Positions 8,484 to 16,309 of a stretch of DNA of 41,494 nt are shown in pieces. This DNA is from an uncultured Eubacterium sp. (GTDB lineage Bacteria; Bacillota; Clostridia; Lachnospirales; Lachnospiraceae). The DNA lies in NCBI GenBank assembly GCA_947385775.1, contig CANDMI010000030.1, forward strand, positions 1 to 41,494. The letters run 5' to 3'. The position numbers and the translations under genes were made by a program. The notes beneath the pieces are model-generated. The model was given only the letters and a program-made list of their open reading frames with translations. It made no database searches and was not told where the DNA came from. Numbering within the stretch: position 1 is the stretch's first letter; each line of letters starts with the position of its first letter.

Positions 8484-9095
8484 ATGGACAGGATCTTAGT
8501 CGTCGAAGACGATAAAACGATAAAAGAAGAGCTGGTTATGCTTTTACAGGCAAACGGCTATCAGGCAGTGGACGCCCCTCCCTGCGAGCTTGCGCTGCTG
8601 GACATAAATCTGCCGGGAGAAAACGGCTTTGAGCTTTGCAGAAAGCTTCGCCAGTCATCCGATATCCCGGTTATTTTTCTGACCGCCCGCCTCTCCCCCG
8701 AGGATGAACTTCTGGGCTTTGGAATGGGCGCGGACGACTATATTAAAAAGCCGTACCATTCCAGCGTATTGTTGGCAAGGATCGACCGTCTTTTAATGCG
8801 AAAAGATCGCTCGGCTATGACAGTCCGTGGGCTGACGTTAAGCCTTTTGGATATGACGATGAGCTATCGCGGAAAAATACAGGAGCTTACGAAAAACGAA
8901 ACGAGGATACTCGCCTGCCTGATGCAAAAGGATCTGTGCGCCAGGGAGGAGATCATCCAAGACCTTTGGCAAAACAGCCTCTATATCGATGAAAACACGC
9001 TGTATGTCAACGTCAACCGGCTGCGGGGCAAATTAAAAAACATTGGCGCCGAGGGTTTTTTGCGCACTGTGCGCGGCGTGGGGTACCGGTTATGA
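8484..9095 (+). CDS. OmpR-family response regulator (BceR-like) with a shortened receiver domain
   Basis: Transcription factor of a two-component system, expected to activate the ABC transporter genes downstream. The receiver domain has the acidic pair D9-D10, phosphoacceptor D40 (LLDINLPG), T67 and K89 (YIKKP). The winged-helix DNA-binding domain spans about 108-203 and ends in the normal RTVRGVGYRL. The protein has 203 residues against about 220-230 for the family. The loss lies between GYQAV and CELALLD, where 15-17 residues covering helix 2 are missing compared with BceR. GGAGG lies eight bases ahead of the ATG. The stop overlaps the kinase start (ATGA). The reading frame is intact, so the deletion is in frame; its effect on signalling is unknown. 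Confidence 0.92.
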   Translation: MDRILVVEDDKTIKEELVMLLQANGYQAVDAPPCELALLDINLPGENGFELCRKLRQSSDIPVIFLTARLSPEDELLGFGMGADDYIKKPYHSSVLLARIDRLLMRKDRSAMTVRGLTLSLLDMTMSYRGKIQELTKNETRILACLMQKDLCAREEIIQDLWQNSLYIDENTLYVNVNRLRGKLKNIGAEGFLRTVRGVGYRL

Positions 9096-10075
9096 GTTTT
9101 TTGGAATACGTATCTTCAAAATTGATCACGCTCTGCTTTCTTGGCATCGGCGGCATCGTCTTTGGCATGGCAGGCGCTCTGGCAGATACGGGCGCGAATC
9201 TGCTCCTTTTTCTTGCCGCCTGCTATCTGCTTACGATTTTCTCCTGGCTTTTTATCTCTTTTTGGAACGAGAAACGAAAACTAAAAAAGCTGGAGCTTTT
9301 TATCGCAAAGCTGCCGGAAAAATATCTGCTCGCAGAAACTCTTCCGACTCCCGCCGACCCGTTGCAGCAAAGGTATTTCCAGATCATGAAAGAAATCTCA
9401 CGCTCGGCTGTTGGAAAAACGCAGGAGCTTTTGCACAGACAGGAGGAATACTGCGACTACGTGGAAAACTGGATCCATGAGATCAAAACGCCCCTTACGG
9501 CCTGCTCTTTGATACTGGAAGGCAGCAGGGATATCAGGAAGCTACAAACGGAGCTGAAAAAAGCGGACAACCTTACCGAGACTATCCTCTACTACGTAAG
9601 GATGCGCACCTTAGAAAAGGCTACGAAAATCCAACGTTTTTCCATGGCGGATGTCATAGAAGAAGCCGTAAAAAGCCAGATGGAGCTTTTGATCGCCTCA
9701 AAAATCCGCGTGGAGGCAAACGGCGACTTTACCGCTTATTCCGATCCAAAGGCGATCTGCTTTTTATTAAAGCAGCTTTTGATCAACTGCGCCAAATACT
9801 GCCCGGGTTGCCTGGTAAAAATCACCGCCGCAAAGGGCGCCTTTTCGGTGGAGGATAACGGCATCGGCATTCCTTCCCATGAACTGCGCCGCGTAACCGA
9901 CCGCGGTTTTACCGGGACAAACGGAAAAAAGTTTGGAAACAGCACCGGAATGGGGCTATACATTGTGCGCGGATTATGCGAATCGCTGGACATCGATATG
10001 CAAATCGACGCAAAGCCCGACGAATACACAAAGCTCACCTTTACCTTTCGCAATCGCACTCTAACAAAAATGTAA
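9092..10075 (+). CDS. Intramembrane-sensing histidine kinase (BceS-like)
   Basis: Sensor kinase with two transmembrane helices (about 12-30 and 36-57) and almost no extracellular loop, the hallmark of BceS-type kinases that take their signal from the partner ABC transporter. The H-box is NWIHEIKTPLTA with H129, the N-box includes N232, and the ATP site has DNGIGI (255-260) and GMGLYIV (286-292). It is 327 residues, the usual size. Translationally coupled to the regulator gene by a 4-bp overlap. The ABC genes follow after a 98-bp leader with candidate regulatory dyads. Family and partnership are well supported; the peptide sensed is unknown. Confidence 0.93.
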   Translation: MSFLEYVSSKLITLCFLGIGGIVFGMAGALADTGANLLLFLAACYLLTIFSWLFISFWNEKRKLKKLELFIAKLPEKYLLAETLPTPADPLQQRYFQIMKEISRSAVGKTQELLHRQEEYCDYVENWIHEIKTPLTACSLILEGSRDIRKLQTELKKADNLTETILYYVRMRTLEKATKIQRFSMADVIEEAVKSQMELLIASKIRVEANGDFTAYSDPKAICFLLKQLLINCAKYCPGCLVKITAAKGAFSVEDNGIGIPSHELRRVTDRGFTGTNGKKFGNSTGMGLYIVRGLCESLDIDMQIDAKPDEYTKLTFTFRNRTLTKM

Positions 10076-10104
10076 GGCAAAACGCCGCCCTTTGTTAGAA
10101 AAAA

Positions 10105-10150
10105 ACAGACGCTGTCATGATACAATATCCCCAGATACGAATCGTTCGTA
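10105..10150 (+). promoter_or_regulatory. Leader of the ABC genes: -10 box flanked by two perfect dyads
   Basis: A TACAAT -10 box (10121-10126) has no good -35 hexamer. In its place is the dyad ACAG-ACG-CTGT (10105-10115), a plausible activator site for the BceR-like regulator. A second perfect dyad, TACGAA-TCG-TTCGTA (10136-10150), lies downstream in what would be the untranslated leader. Both are seen directly; their role is inferred from position. Confidence 0.45.
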
Positions 10151-10173
10151 AAAAACAAACGGAGGATCTGCAA

Positions 10174-10938
10174 ATGCGAGAAATTCTAAAAATACGCAAC
10201 GTTACGAAATTTTATGGCTCCCAAAGCATCGTCACCAAGGCGCTGGACGGCATTTCTTTTGAAGTGGAAAAAGGGGAATTTACCGCCATCATGGGGCCTT
10301 CCGGCTCTGGGAAAAGCACGCTGTTAAATGTGATCTCCACCATCGACCGGATCAGCAGCGGCGACATTTTCGTAGAAGGAAACCACATATCGGAAATGAA
10401 AGAAAAAGCGCTGTCCGCTTTCCGAAGAGACCAGCTTGGATTCATTTTTCAAGACTATAACCTGCTAGATACGCTAACGATCGAGGAAAATATCATGCTG
10501 CCGCTGAATTTGAAAAAAGAAAGCCTGACGAAAACGCAAAGTAAGCTTGAACGGGTAGCCGGGGCGCTTCACATCGCCGAAACGCTGAAAAAATTTCCAA
10601 AGGAGCTTTCCGGCGGGCAGCGGCAAAGGGCGGCCTGCGCCCGGGCTATCATTACCAGTCCCGCGCTCGTGCTCGCCGACGAGCCGACCGGGGCTTTGGA
10701 TTCCAAAAACGCTCTGGCTTTGATGCGCACGTTTAAAATGATGAACGAAAGCCTTGGCTCCACGATACTGATGGTGACCCATGACCCGTCCGCCGCATCC
10801 TTTGCAAGCCGCGTCCTGTTTTTAAAGGACGGGAAAATCTGGAACGAGCTTTATCGCGGCGACCGCGGCCGCAAAGAGCTGTATCAGGAAATCATAACCG
10901 TTACGGCGGCGCTTGGAGGTGATGCAGATGTTATTTAA
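10174..10938 (+). CDS. ABC transporter ATP-binding protein (BceA-like)
   Basis: ATPase of an ABC transporter of the MacB/Bce class that frees cell-wall precursors from peptide antibiotics and passes the signal to its kinase. Walker A GPSGSGKST (41-49), Q-loop Q93, signature LSGGQRQ (145-151), Walker B LVLADE (165-170) and switch H203 are all present. It has 254 residues. GGAGG lies seven bases ahead of the chosen ATG; a longer reading from 10117 would run through the leader and has no ribosome binding site. It overlaps the permease gene by 11 bp, so the two are translationally coupled. The substrate cannot be told from sequence. Confidence 0.95.
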   Translation: MREILKIRNVTKFYGSQSIVTKALDGISFEVEKGEFTAIMGPSGSGKSTLLNVISTIDRISSGDIFVEGNHISEMKEKALSAFRRDQLGFIFQDYNLLDTLTIEENIMLPLNLKKESLTKTQSKLERVAGALHIAETLKKFPKELSGGQRQRAACARAIITSPALVLADEPTGALDSKNALALMRTFKMMNESLGSTILMVTHDPSAASFASRVLFLKDGKIWNELYRGDRGRKELYQEIITVTAALGGDADVI

Positions 10939-12883
10939 GATCGCGCTTCGCAATGTAAAACGCCAGATTGGAAATTACCTGATCTATTTTGTGACGGTGT
11001 CCTTTACGGTGGCAATGCTTTTTTCCGTAAACAATTTGATCTTTAGCGAAAATATGCGGCGGATCACCGCGGCAAATGAGGACACAAAGCGGGCACTGAT
11101 CGGCGCTGTCATTTTTATCTCCATTATCGTGGCGTTTGTGCTAAGCTACGCCACAAATTTTATGATGCGGCTGCGCAAACAGGAATTTGGCGCGTATCTA
11201 ACGCTTGGGATGACAAGGGGGAATATCTTATCCATCTTCCTTTCGGAAACCCTGATCATCGGCGGCTTCGCGCTTGGCGCCGGACTGGCGTTCGGGCTGT
11301 TTTTCTTCCAGGGGCTTTGCGCGCTTTTTATGAAGCTTATGGAAATGGAATTTTCCCTTTCCGCCTATGCAAAAGAAGGACTGCTGCTGACCGTTTTTCT
11401 CGTCGCTGGCATGTTTTCCATCGCATCCGTAACGTCCGCCGTCTACCTCAAACGGACCAGCATTTACGACCTGATCCATGGAAAAAATCGGGAAAGAAAG
11501 CATAAGCATACGGCTTTGTGGCTTCTTATCACGCTTGCTTCCTTTATCCTCATTATTATGAGTCTGCTATATATGGAAAGCGCGCCGGATAAAAACATCG
11601 CGAAAGAAGACGCGTCCTACGGAATCGGAAACGCCATATTTGCGCTGTCGGTTGGCATCATCTTCTTCCATATCGGGCTTTCCCGCTGCCTGATCCATCT
11701 TTTATTAAAGAAAAAGCGGCTGCGCTCGAAAGGAACGAATATTTTCGTGCTGCGCGCGTTATCCGAAACGCTTGGCGCCAATTCCATAATGCTCGGGTTT
11801 TTGGCTTTCCTTTTGACGTTTTCCGTATTTGGCGTGAATATTTCCTTTATCCAAAAAGCCAGCCTGAAAGAAGAATTAAACAAAAACTATCCTTATGACA
11901 TCCTATATAAAGGCGACGCGGGTTTTTCATCGGAAATCCCCGCCAAAAAAGCAAAACGGATCATAAAAAAATACGCCAAGATAAAAAGCATGCATTCCTA
12001 CCGCTTCTATACAAACGGCGGCGGCGTCTTTCGTGAACGCACACAATGGAGCGGCTACGAGGGGATGGACGACAGCTTTCTGAAGGTCAGCGATTTTAAT
12101 AAACTGATCGTCCCCTTGGGATACCAAAAGGTGAAGCTGAAAAATCAATATATGATCGTCTCCAACACTCCGGCGGCTGCCGTAAACAACTGGGACGGTC
12201 TTGTATTTAAGCATGGCAAAAAGAACTATTCCCTGCACAGCGTCCACGACGATTATCCGAAATTTTCATATTATTATTTTTACATCGTCGTTCCGGATAA
12301 AGTGACGGCGGATATGGAGCCGCAGACGACCTGCGCCGTTTACGACCTGGCGGACGGCAAATCTGACACAAAATTTGACATTAAATCGAACATAAAAAAA
12401 TTGAAAAAAGAGCTAAGCCTGCCCTCGGGACGATGCAACTATGAGTTCCGGGAGGCCGGAAGGATAGAGCAAAACAGCGTAAGCGCCATCCTCGTGATCG
12501 GATCTTTGTTTGCCGCTATGGCATTCTTATTTTTAGCGATGGCGATCCTTGCTTTAAAAACCCTTTCCGGCCTTGCTTTTGACCGGCAAAGGTACGCGGT
12601 ATTGTTCCGCCTTGGCGCGGGCGCGGGCATACAAAAACGAACGCTGTTTCGACAAACCTTTAGCTTTTTTGCCTTCCCGTTTGTCGTGCCCCTTATCATG
12701 GGAATCCCCGCCACGCTCATTTGTGAACGCTTTGTCAAAGCGTTTCGGATGGACGCTCTGTCAGCGCAGATCCCATATATCGCCCTGGCGACGGCGGTCG
12801 CTATGACCCTCGTATACCTTTTGTATTATATTATCACCTACCGGGTCGCGGCTCTTACGGTCGTGCGGCGCGCGGCTTTATAA
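10928..12883 (+). CDS. FtsX-family ABC permease (BceB-like)
   Basis: Membrane subunit of the transporter. It has ten likely membrane helices: the first near 16-38, a cluster up to about residue 300, then a large extracellular domain (about 305-510) between helices 7 and 8, and a final FtsX bundle at 520-650. That layout is characteristic of BceB-type permeases, where the large loop contributes specificity. GGAGG is eight bases before the chosen ATG; an in-frame TTG at 10913 and an ATG at 10922 are too close to or overlap this site. The coding frame runs 651 residues. Last gene of the module; a strong hairpin follows. Confidence 0.93.
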   Translation: MLFKIALRNVKRQIGNYLIYFVTVSFTVAMLFSVNNLIFSENMRRITAANEDTKRALIGAVIFISIIVAFVLSYATNFMMRLRKQEFGAYLTLGMTRGNILSIFLSETLIIGGFALGAGLAFGLFFFQGLCALFMKLMEMEFSLSAYAKEGLLLTVFLVAGMFSIASVTSAVYLKRTSIYDLIHGKNRERKHKHTALWLLITLASFILIIMSLLYMESAPDKNIAKEDASYGIGNAIFALSVGIIFFHIGLSRCLIHLLLKKKRLRSKGTNIFVLRALSETLGANSIMLGFLAFLLTFSVFGVNISFIQKASLKEELNKNYPYDILYKGDAGFSSEIPAKKAKRIIKKYAKIKSMHSYRFYTNGGGVFRERTQWSGYEGMDDSFLKVSDFNKLIVPLGYQKVKLKNQYMIVSNTPAAAVNNWDGLVFKHGKKNYSLHSVHDDYPKFSYYYFYIVVPDKVTADMEPQTTCAVYDLADGKSDTKFDIKSNIKKLKKELSLPSGRCNYEFREAGRIEQNSVSAILVIGSLFAAMAFLFLAMAILALKTLSGLAFDRQRYAVLFRLGAGAGIQKRTLFRQTFSFFAFPFVVPLIMGIPATLICERFVKAFRMDALSAQIPYIALATAVAMTLVYLLYYIITYRVAALTVVRRAAL

Positions 12884-12884
12884 A

Positions 12885-12909
12885 AGTTACAGTTCAGCCC
12901 ACGCCATTC
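12885..12909 (+). repeat. Fragment related to the 106-bp dispersed element
   Basis: These 25 bp match one end of the element at 17944-18049 (minus-strand reading of 18025-18049) in 22 positions, beginning AGTTACAGTTCAGCCC. The match starts just after the permease stop codon. It is probably a decayed copy. Confidence 0.5.
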
Positions 12910-12958
12910 CAAAGTCGCGCTTAAAAAACAGTTTTGTACTTTAAACCGTACCCCTTTA

Positions 12959-12994
12959 AGCGAAAAGCCTTTTTCCGCCCAAAGGCTTTTCGCT
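12959..12994. terminator. Strong hairpin between convergent genes
   Basis: A perfect 14-bp stem, AGCGAAAAGCCTTT with its complement AAAGGCTTTTCGCT, around an 8-base loop. It lies between the permease (plus) and the M56 protease (minus). No T-run follows on either strand, so its efficiency as a terminator is uncertain. Confidence 0.6.
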
Positions 12995-13008
12995 CAACCG
13001 CCGTACCT

Positions 13009-14283
13009 TTATAGCCATTTTAGCAATTTGATTTCCCAGTTCTCCCGAATGCTGTCATACGGGATACGCAACCTCCCGTTTTTTTCATAAAATCTTTCAT
13101 ATAAATCGCCCCCAGAAAAGCTATTTTCATAAATACAGGCGTCCGCAGCGCCGCCTATGCCTGGCAGCTTGTAAAATCCGCCAAATACGATCCAGATATC
13201 CCCTTTCGCGTTCTTTTGGCGCAAAAAATCATCAAACGGCTTTTGATCGACGTAAACATATCGGTCGTCATATGAGATCATCTGGCGCAGTTTTTTTGTA
13301 TCATAAGACACAATCTTCGTTTCCCCGTCAAAGCTTCCGATCGTAATTTCCTCTGTTTCATTGCACCGGGCGTAGGAATTTGCCTGAATGCCAAAAAACA
13401 GGAATGCAAGCAAAAAAGCCGCTGCCGCCGCCATGCCGACGCACGTCCCTTTGCGGTATGGGCAAAATCCCGCGATCTTTTCCATGCGCTTTTTGATTTC
13501 CGTAAATTCCCGCTCCCCGGCATAGGCGGCGACCGTCGGCAGCTCCACCCTCTCAAAACGAAGCAGCCTTAGCGCCTTTAGCAAAAAAAGCCCATACGTA
13601 TGCGCAGCCTGTCCGCTGTTTTGTATGCAGACCCGGTCGCAAATGTCCTCCATATCCGAGCGAAACTCCTTTTGGTAGATCGTAAAAAACGGGTTCACCC
13701 AAAAAAGGCACCTCAGCGCATCCCATGCAAGCGCGTACCACAAATGCAAAAGCCGAATATGCGTCCGCTCATGCTCTATCACCATCTGCAGCTCTTTAAG
13801 GCTGCATCGCTCCAGCATGATTTTTGGAAGGACGATTTTATGCCGAATCAGCCCGACGGTAAACGGCGTTACATTCATGTCCGTAACGCGAACGCTTGCT
13901 CCCTCCAAAAAAACCGCGTCAAGCCCCGCCACAAACCGGTAAACGCGAAAGCGCTTCCCAAAAATGCAGACTGCCGCAACGACAATGCCTGCCATATAAA
14001 GGCGGTCAACCCAGATCCAGTTCATCGCCGCGCTGGTCAGTCGCCACGTCGCCTGAAAGACAAGCTTATTTTCATAAAACATCTTTAACCGTCCAAGAAA
14101 CAGCGTCGGCAAAAAAAGCGCCCAAAGCATTCCTTTGAAAAATATCTTCTTATAAAACAGCGTCCGACCAAGCATCACAACTCCCGCGACCGCATAGGAA
14201 ATCATCGCGCACCGCAAAAGCTGAGTCGTAAAATACACCGCGCCAAAATCGAAAAAGCTGCCAATCCGTGACCAGTCCAGCAT
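13009..14283 (-). CDS. M56 family (BlaR1/MecR1-like) membrane metallopeptidase
   Basis: Integral membrane zinc protease and probable signal transducer that inactivates its BlaI-like repressor. Four membrane helices: about 17-38, 50-64, 95-109 and a last one near 287-304. The cytoplasmic zinc motif is HERTH (171-175), with acidic ligands in SDMEDICD further on. After the last helix there is an extracellular tail of about 120 residues with two Cys that does not resemble the penicillin-binding domain of BlaR1, so the signal need not be a beta-lactam. The ATG is preferred because AAAGGGG lies eight bases before it; a GTG at 14292 has no proper spacing. It follows the repressor gene by 5 bp. 424 residues. 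Confidence 0.88.
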   Translation of the reverse strand: MLDWSRIGSFFDFGAVYFTTQLLRCAMISYAVAGVVMLGRTLFYKKIFFKGMLWALFLPTLFLGRLKMFYENKLVFQATWRLTSAAMNWIWVDRLYMAGIVVAAVCIFGKRFRVYRFVAGLDAVFLEGASVRVTDMNVTPFTVGLIRHKIVLPKIMLERCSLKELQMVIEHERTHIRLLHLWYALAWDALRCLFWVNPFFTIYQKEFRSDMEDICDRVCIQNSGQAAHTYGLFLLKALRLLRFERVELPTVAAYAGEREFTEIKKRMEKIAGFCPYRKGTCVGMAAAAAFLLAFLFFGIQANSYARCNETEEITIGSFDGETKIVSYDTKKLRQMISYDDRYVYVDQKPFDDFLRQKNAKGDIWIVFGGFYKLPGIGGAADACIYENSFSGGDLYERFYEKNGRLRIPYDSIRENWEIKLLKWL

Positions 14284-14288
14284 GCCCC

Positions 14289-14696
14289 TCACCCCTTTTT
14301 CGGATCAGCGCCCCGATCCCTGCTGTTTTCTAAAATCTCCTCCAGCTCTTCTATCTGCTCATCAGTCAAATCATAGCTTTGCAGCAGCGCCGCCATCGCG
14401 TTTGTCCCGCTGCCGGAAAAATAACTGTCTACAAACTTTCGGCTTTTTTCCTTTACGCACTCTTCCCTCGATTTTTGCGCGTAATAATGATAGACCCGCA
14501 GATCCCGCTCATCCACTTTGTAGCCAAGGACGCCCTTTTGACACAAACGGTTCATTAACACCCGCACCATCCTTTGGGACATCTTCACGTTGCGCTGCAA
14601 TCTTTTATAAACCTCCGATGACGTAAGCGGCGCATGTTCCGCCCAAAGCGCCTCCATGATCTGCCATTCGCTTGTTGTGATCTCTTCCTTTGCCAT
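14289..14696 (-). CDS. BlaI/MecI/CopY family transcriptional repressor
   Basis: Winged-helix repressor of 135 residues, partner of the M56 protease encoded directly after it. The start TTSEWQIMEALW and the recognition-helix region (SEVYKRL...MVRVLMNRL) are the standard BlaI features, and a helical dimerisation tail follows (about 80-135). AAAGGAAG lies before the ATG. Its own promoter carries a dyad (14716-14732) that is a natural autorepression site. The final ADPKKG is a short lysine-rich end. The controlled genes beyond its own operon are unknown; the MBOAT/SGNH operon lies just upstream. Confidence 0.9.
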   Translation of the reverse strand: MAKEEITTSEWQIMEALWAEHAPLTSSEVYKRLQRNVKMSQRMVRVLMNRLCQKGVLGYKVDERDLRVYHYYAQKSREECVKEKSRKFVDSYFSGSGTNAMAALLQSYDLTDEQIEELEEILENSRDRGADPKKG

Positions 14697-14715
14697 ACAA
14701 CTTGCTTCCTTTCCA

Positions 14716-14780
14716 TTTGCAGTAAATGCAAAGCCCTTTTTTCTCTCTTTTATTCTATATTAGATTTCCTCCGCTGTCCA
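14716..14780 (-). promoter_or_regulatory. Promoter and operator of the blaI-M56 operon
   Basis: On the minus strand, TGGACA (14775-14780), 17 bp, TAGAAT (14752-14757) forms a good sigma-A promoter. Twenty bases past the -10 box is the perfect dyad TTTGCA-N5-TGCAAA (14716-14732), placed where a bound repressor would block the early transcript. The sequence differs from the classic TACA/TGTA operator of staphylococcal BlaI. Confidence 0.6.
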
Positions 14781-14811
14781 TTCTATTTTTTCGGTCCCTT
14801 AAGTTCCTAAA

Positions 14812-16302
14812 TCAACGGCTCGCCGCAACGCCGTCCTCGTTTATATCAAAGCAGACCGCGTCCACAATCCTTTTTGTCACCTGGTTATAAACTACGAAAT
14901 TTAATCCCCTTCCATTTTTGGAATATTCCGTCCCATCGATTTTAATCGAGCTGACGTTTCCGCAGCCGCTTTCCGCGCTTACCATTTCATAGCGTACAAC
15001 GCCATCCCGTATGGCGCCATCCTGCTCTAACTGGTCTATGCCAGATTGCTCCTGCGCCTTTCCATTTAAAATAACCGCAAGATAGCTGCATCCCGCATCC
15101 TCCCGTAAGCCCGCGGAAAGCCCCAGCTCCTTTAATCCCTTTAACGCGGCGGGCTTTAAACCTGGCAGGCGCGCATCCTTTGCGGAAAGGAATACATAGT
15201 AGCGCTCATCCAAGACCGCCTGTAAATATTCCACAAGATCTGTCATATGAGCCAGCTCACAGTCCTTTTTTATCCCCTCATAATAATCCCTTGTCTCCTC
15301 CCACTGGCTATCCTTATGCCCTCCCAGGCCATACCAGCGGGCAAGCTTTTTTCCGATCTGCGCCGTGACCTTCCTCGCTCCCCAAATGCTTCCATGCCCG
15401 TCGTCGCAGTTATCCGTCTCAAAACAAAAATTTATTTTTTCGTACAGCCCCTTTTCATTGAAATCCAAAAAATGAAGGTCATGCTCCCTGGCGAAATTTT
15501 GTATCGCAAGGGATTTTGCGGGACTTTGCGCCGTCGTCGGCGTTTTTACCAGTACGAAGGGAATGCCGTTTTGCCTGCACAGTTTTTCCATATGCCCTAA
15601 ATACTCCGCCATAAGCGGGACCATGTTCTCTTTCGCATCCATATCCCCTATTTCAAAAGGCGCAAAATCCTGCCTGCCCCCATATGCCGCCTGGGGCGCG
15701 TAGCCCTTTAATTCATAATGCCCTGCCATATCCGAGAACGAGAAATCATTTTCCGAAAGCCCCTCCCACCGCTTATGATAGCGGATATTTGGAAAATAAT
15801 AGCTCTCCAGCGACTGGTTTTCATCCAACCTGCAAATCGTTTGCACCGCATCCTTTTTTACAGAAGACCATTTCATATAGTCTATCGCCTTTCTCGTACA
15901 GCTTTCCGCCGTGTTTAACGGCTCTGTGGAAATGTACGGAAACAGCATATAGCAGTCCAAAACTACGGCCTTTGGCTTTTGAAAACGCAGCGCTTCTCCT
16001 AGCCAAAAATAAGAAACCACAAGGTTTTGCTGCTCACATCCAAGGTTATAGCCAGTGATCCCATAGCCGTTATAAAGCTCCTGTGGCAAAAAGAAGGAAG
16101 CCGCATGGCTGCTGCCAAAGAAAAGCACGTCCACCGTATTTTCCTCCATTTCATAAAATCCCAGATAAGCCGATGTGGTGGGCCATGAGCTGTCCGCAAA
16201 AAATTTCGGCACGATCACGCGCCATACAAAATGAACGCTGACGCACAATACAACTGCAAACGCCAAAAACTTTCCCGCTGTTTTCCAATGCCTTTTCACC
16301 AT
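14812..16302 (-). CDS. Membrane-anchored SGNH-like acyltransferase partner with C-terminal ILEI/FAM3-like domain
   Basis: Predicted extracytoplasmic partner of the MBOAT protein encoded just before it, comparable to DltD or AlgJ/AlgX. One N-terminal helix (about 9-31) anchors it. The SGNH-like part (about 55-330) has the nucleophile motif GSSH (63-66) and a DGH with H303 (DDGHGSIWG) as likely catalytic Asp-His. A separate C-terminal domain (about 365-490) reads YYVFLSAKD, LKGLKELGL, SYLAVILNGK and RGLNFVVYNQ; this pattern resembles the ILEI/FAM3 (PANDER) lectin-like fold. The start at MVKRHW is chosen because GGAGG immediately precedes it; longer readings overlap the MBOAT gene. It follows MBOAT by 7 bp. 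Enzyme role is inferred from the pair; the ILEI call is from pattern memory and needs a profile search. Confidence 0.75.
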   Translation of the reverse strand: MVKRHWKTAGKFLAFAVVLCVSVHFVWRVIVPKFFADSSWPTTSAYLGFYEMEENTVDVLFFGSSHAASFFLPQELYNGYGITGYNLGCEQQNLVVSYFWLGEALRFQKPKAVVLDCYMLFPYISTEPLNTAESCTRKAIDYMKWSSVKKDAVQTICRLDENQSLESYYFPNIRYHKRWEGLSENDFSFSDMAGHYELKGYAPQAAYGGRQDFAPFEIGDMDAKENMVPLMAEYLGHMEKLCRQNGIPFVLVKTPTTAQSPAKSLAIQNFAREHDLHFLDFNEKGLYEKINFCFETDNCDDGHGSIWGARKVTAQIGKKLARWYGLGGHKDSQWEETRDYYEGIKKDCELAHMTDLVEYLQAVLDERYYVFLSAKDARLPGLKPAALKGLKELGLSAGLREDAGCSYLAVILNGKAQEQSGIDQLEQDGAIRDGVVRYEMVSAESGCGNVSSIKIDGTEYSKNGRGLNFVVYNQVTKRIVDAVCFDINEDGVAASR

Positions 16303-16309
16303 ATGCCTC

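Noticed and set aside
10117-10173. Upstream start of the ABC ATPase at 10117
   Set aside because: It would begin in the promoter leader and has no ribosome binding site, while 10174 has GGAGG at proper distance and matches family starts.
13009-14696. Beta-lactam resistance operon
   Set aside because: A BlaI/M56 pair is present, but the outer domain is not penicillin-binding and no beta-lactamase or resistant PBP gene is near.
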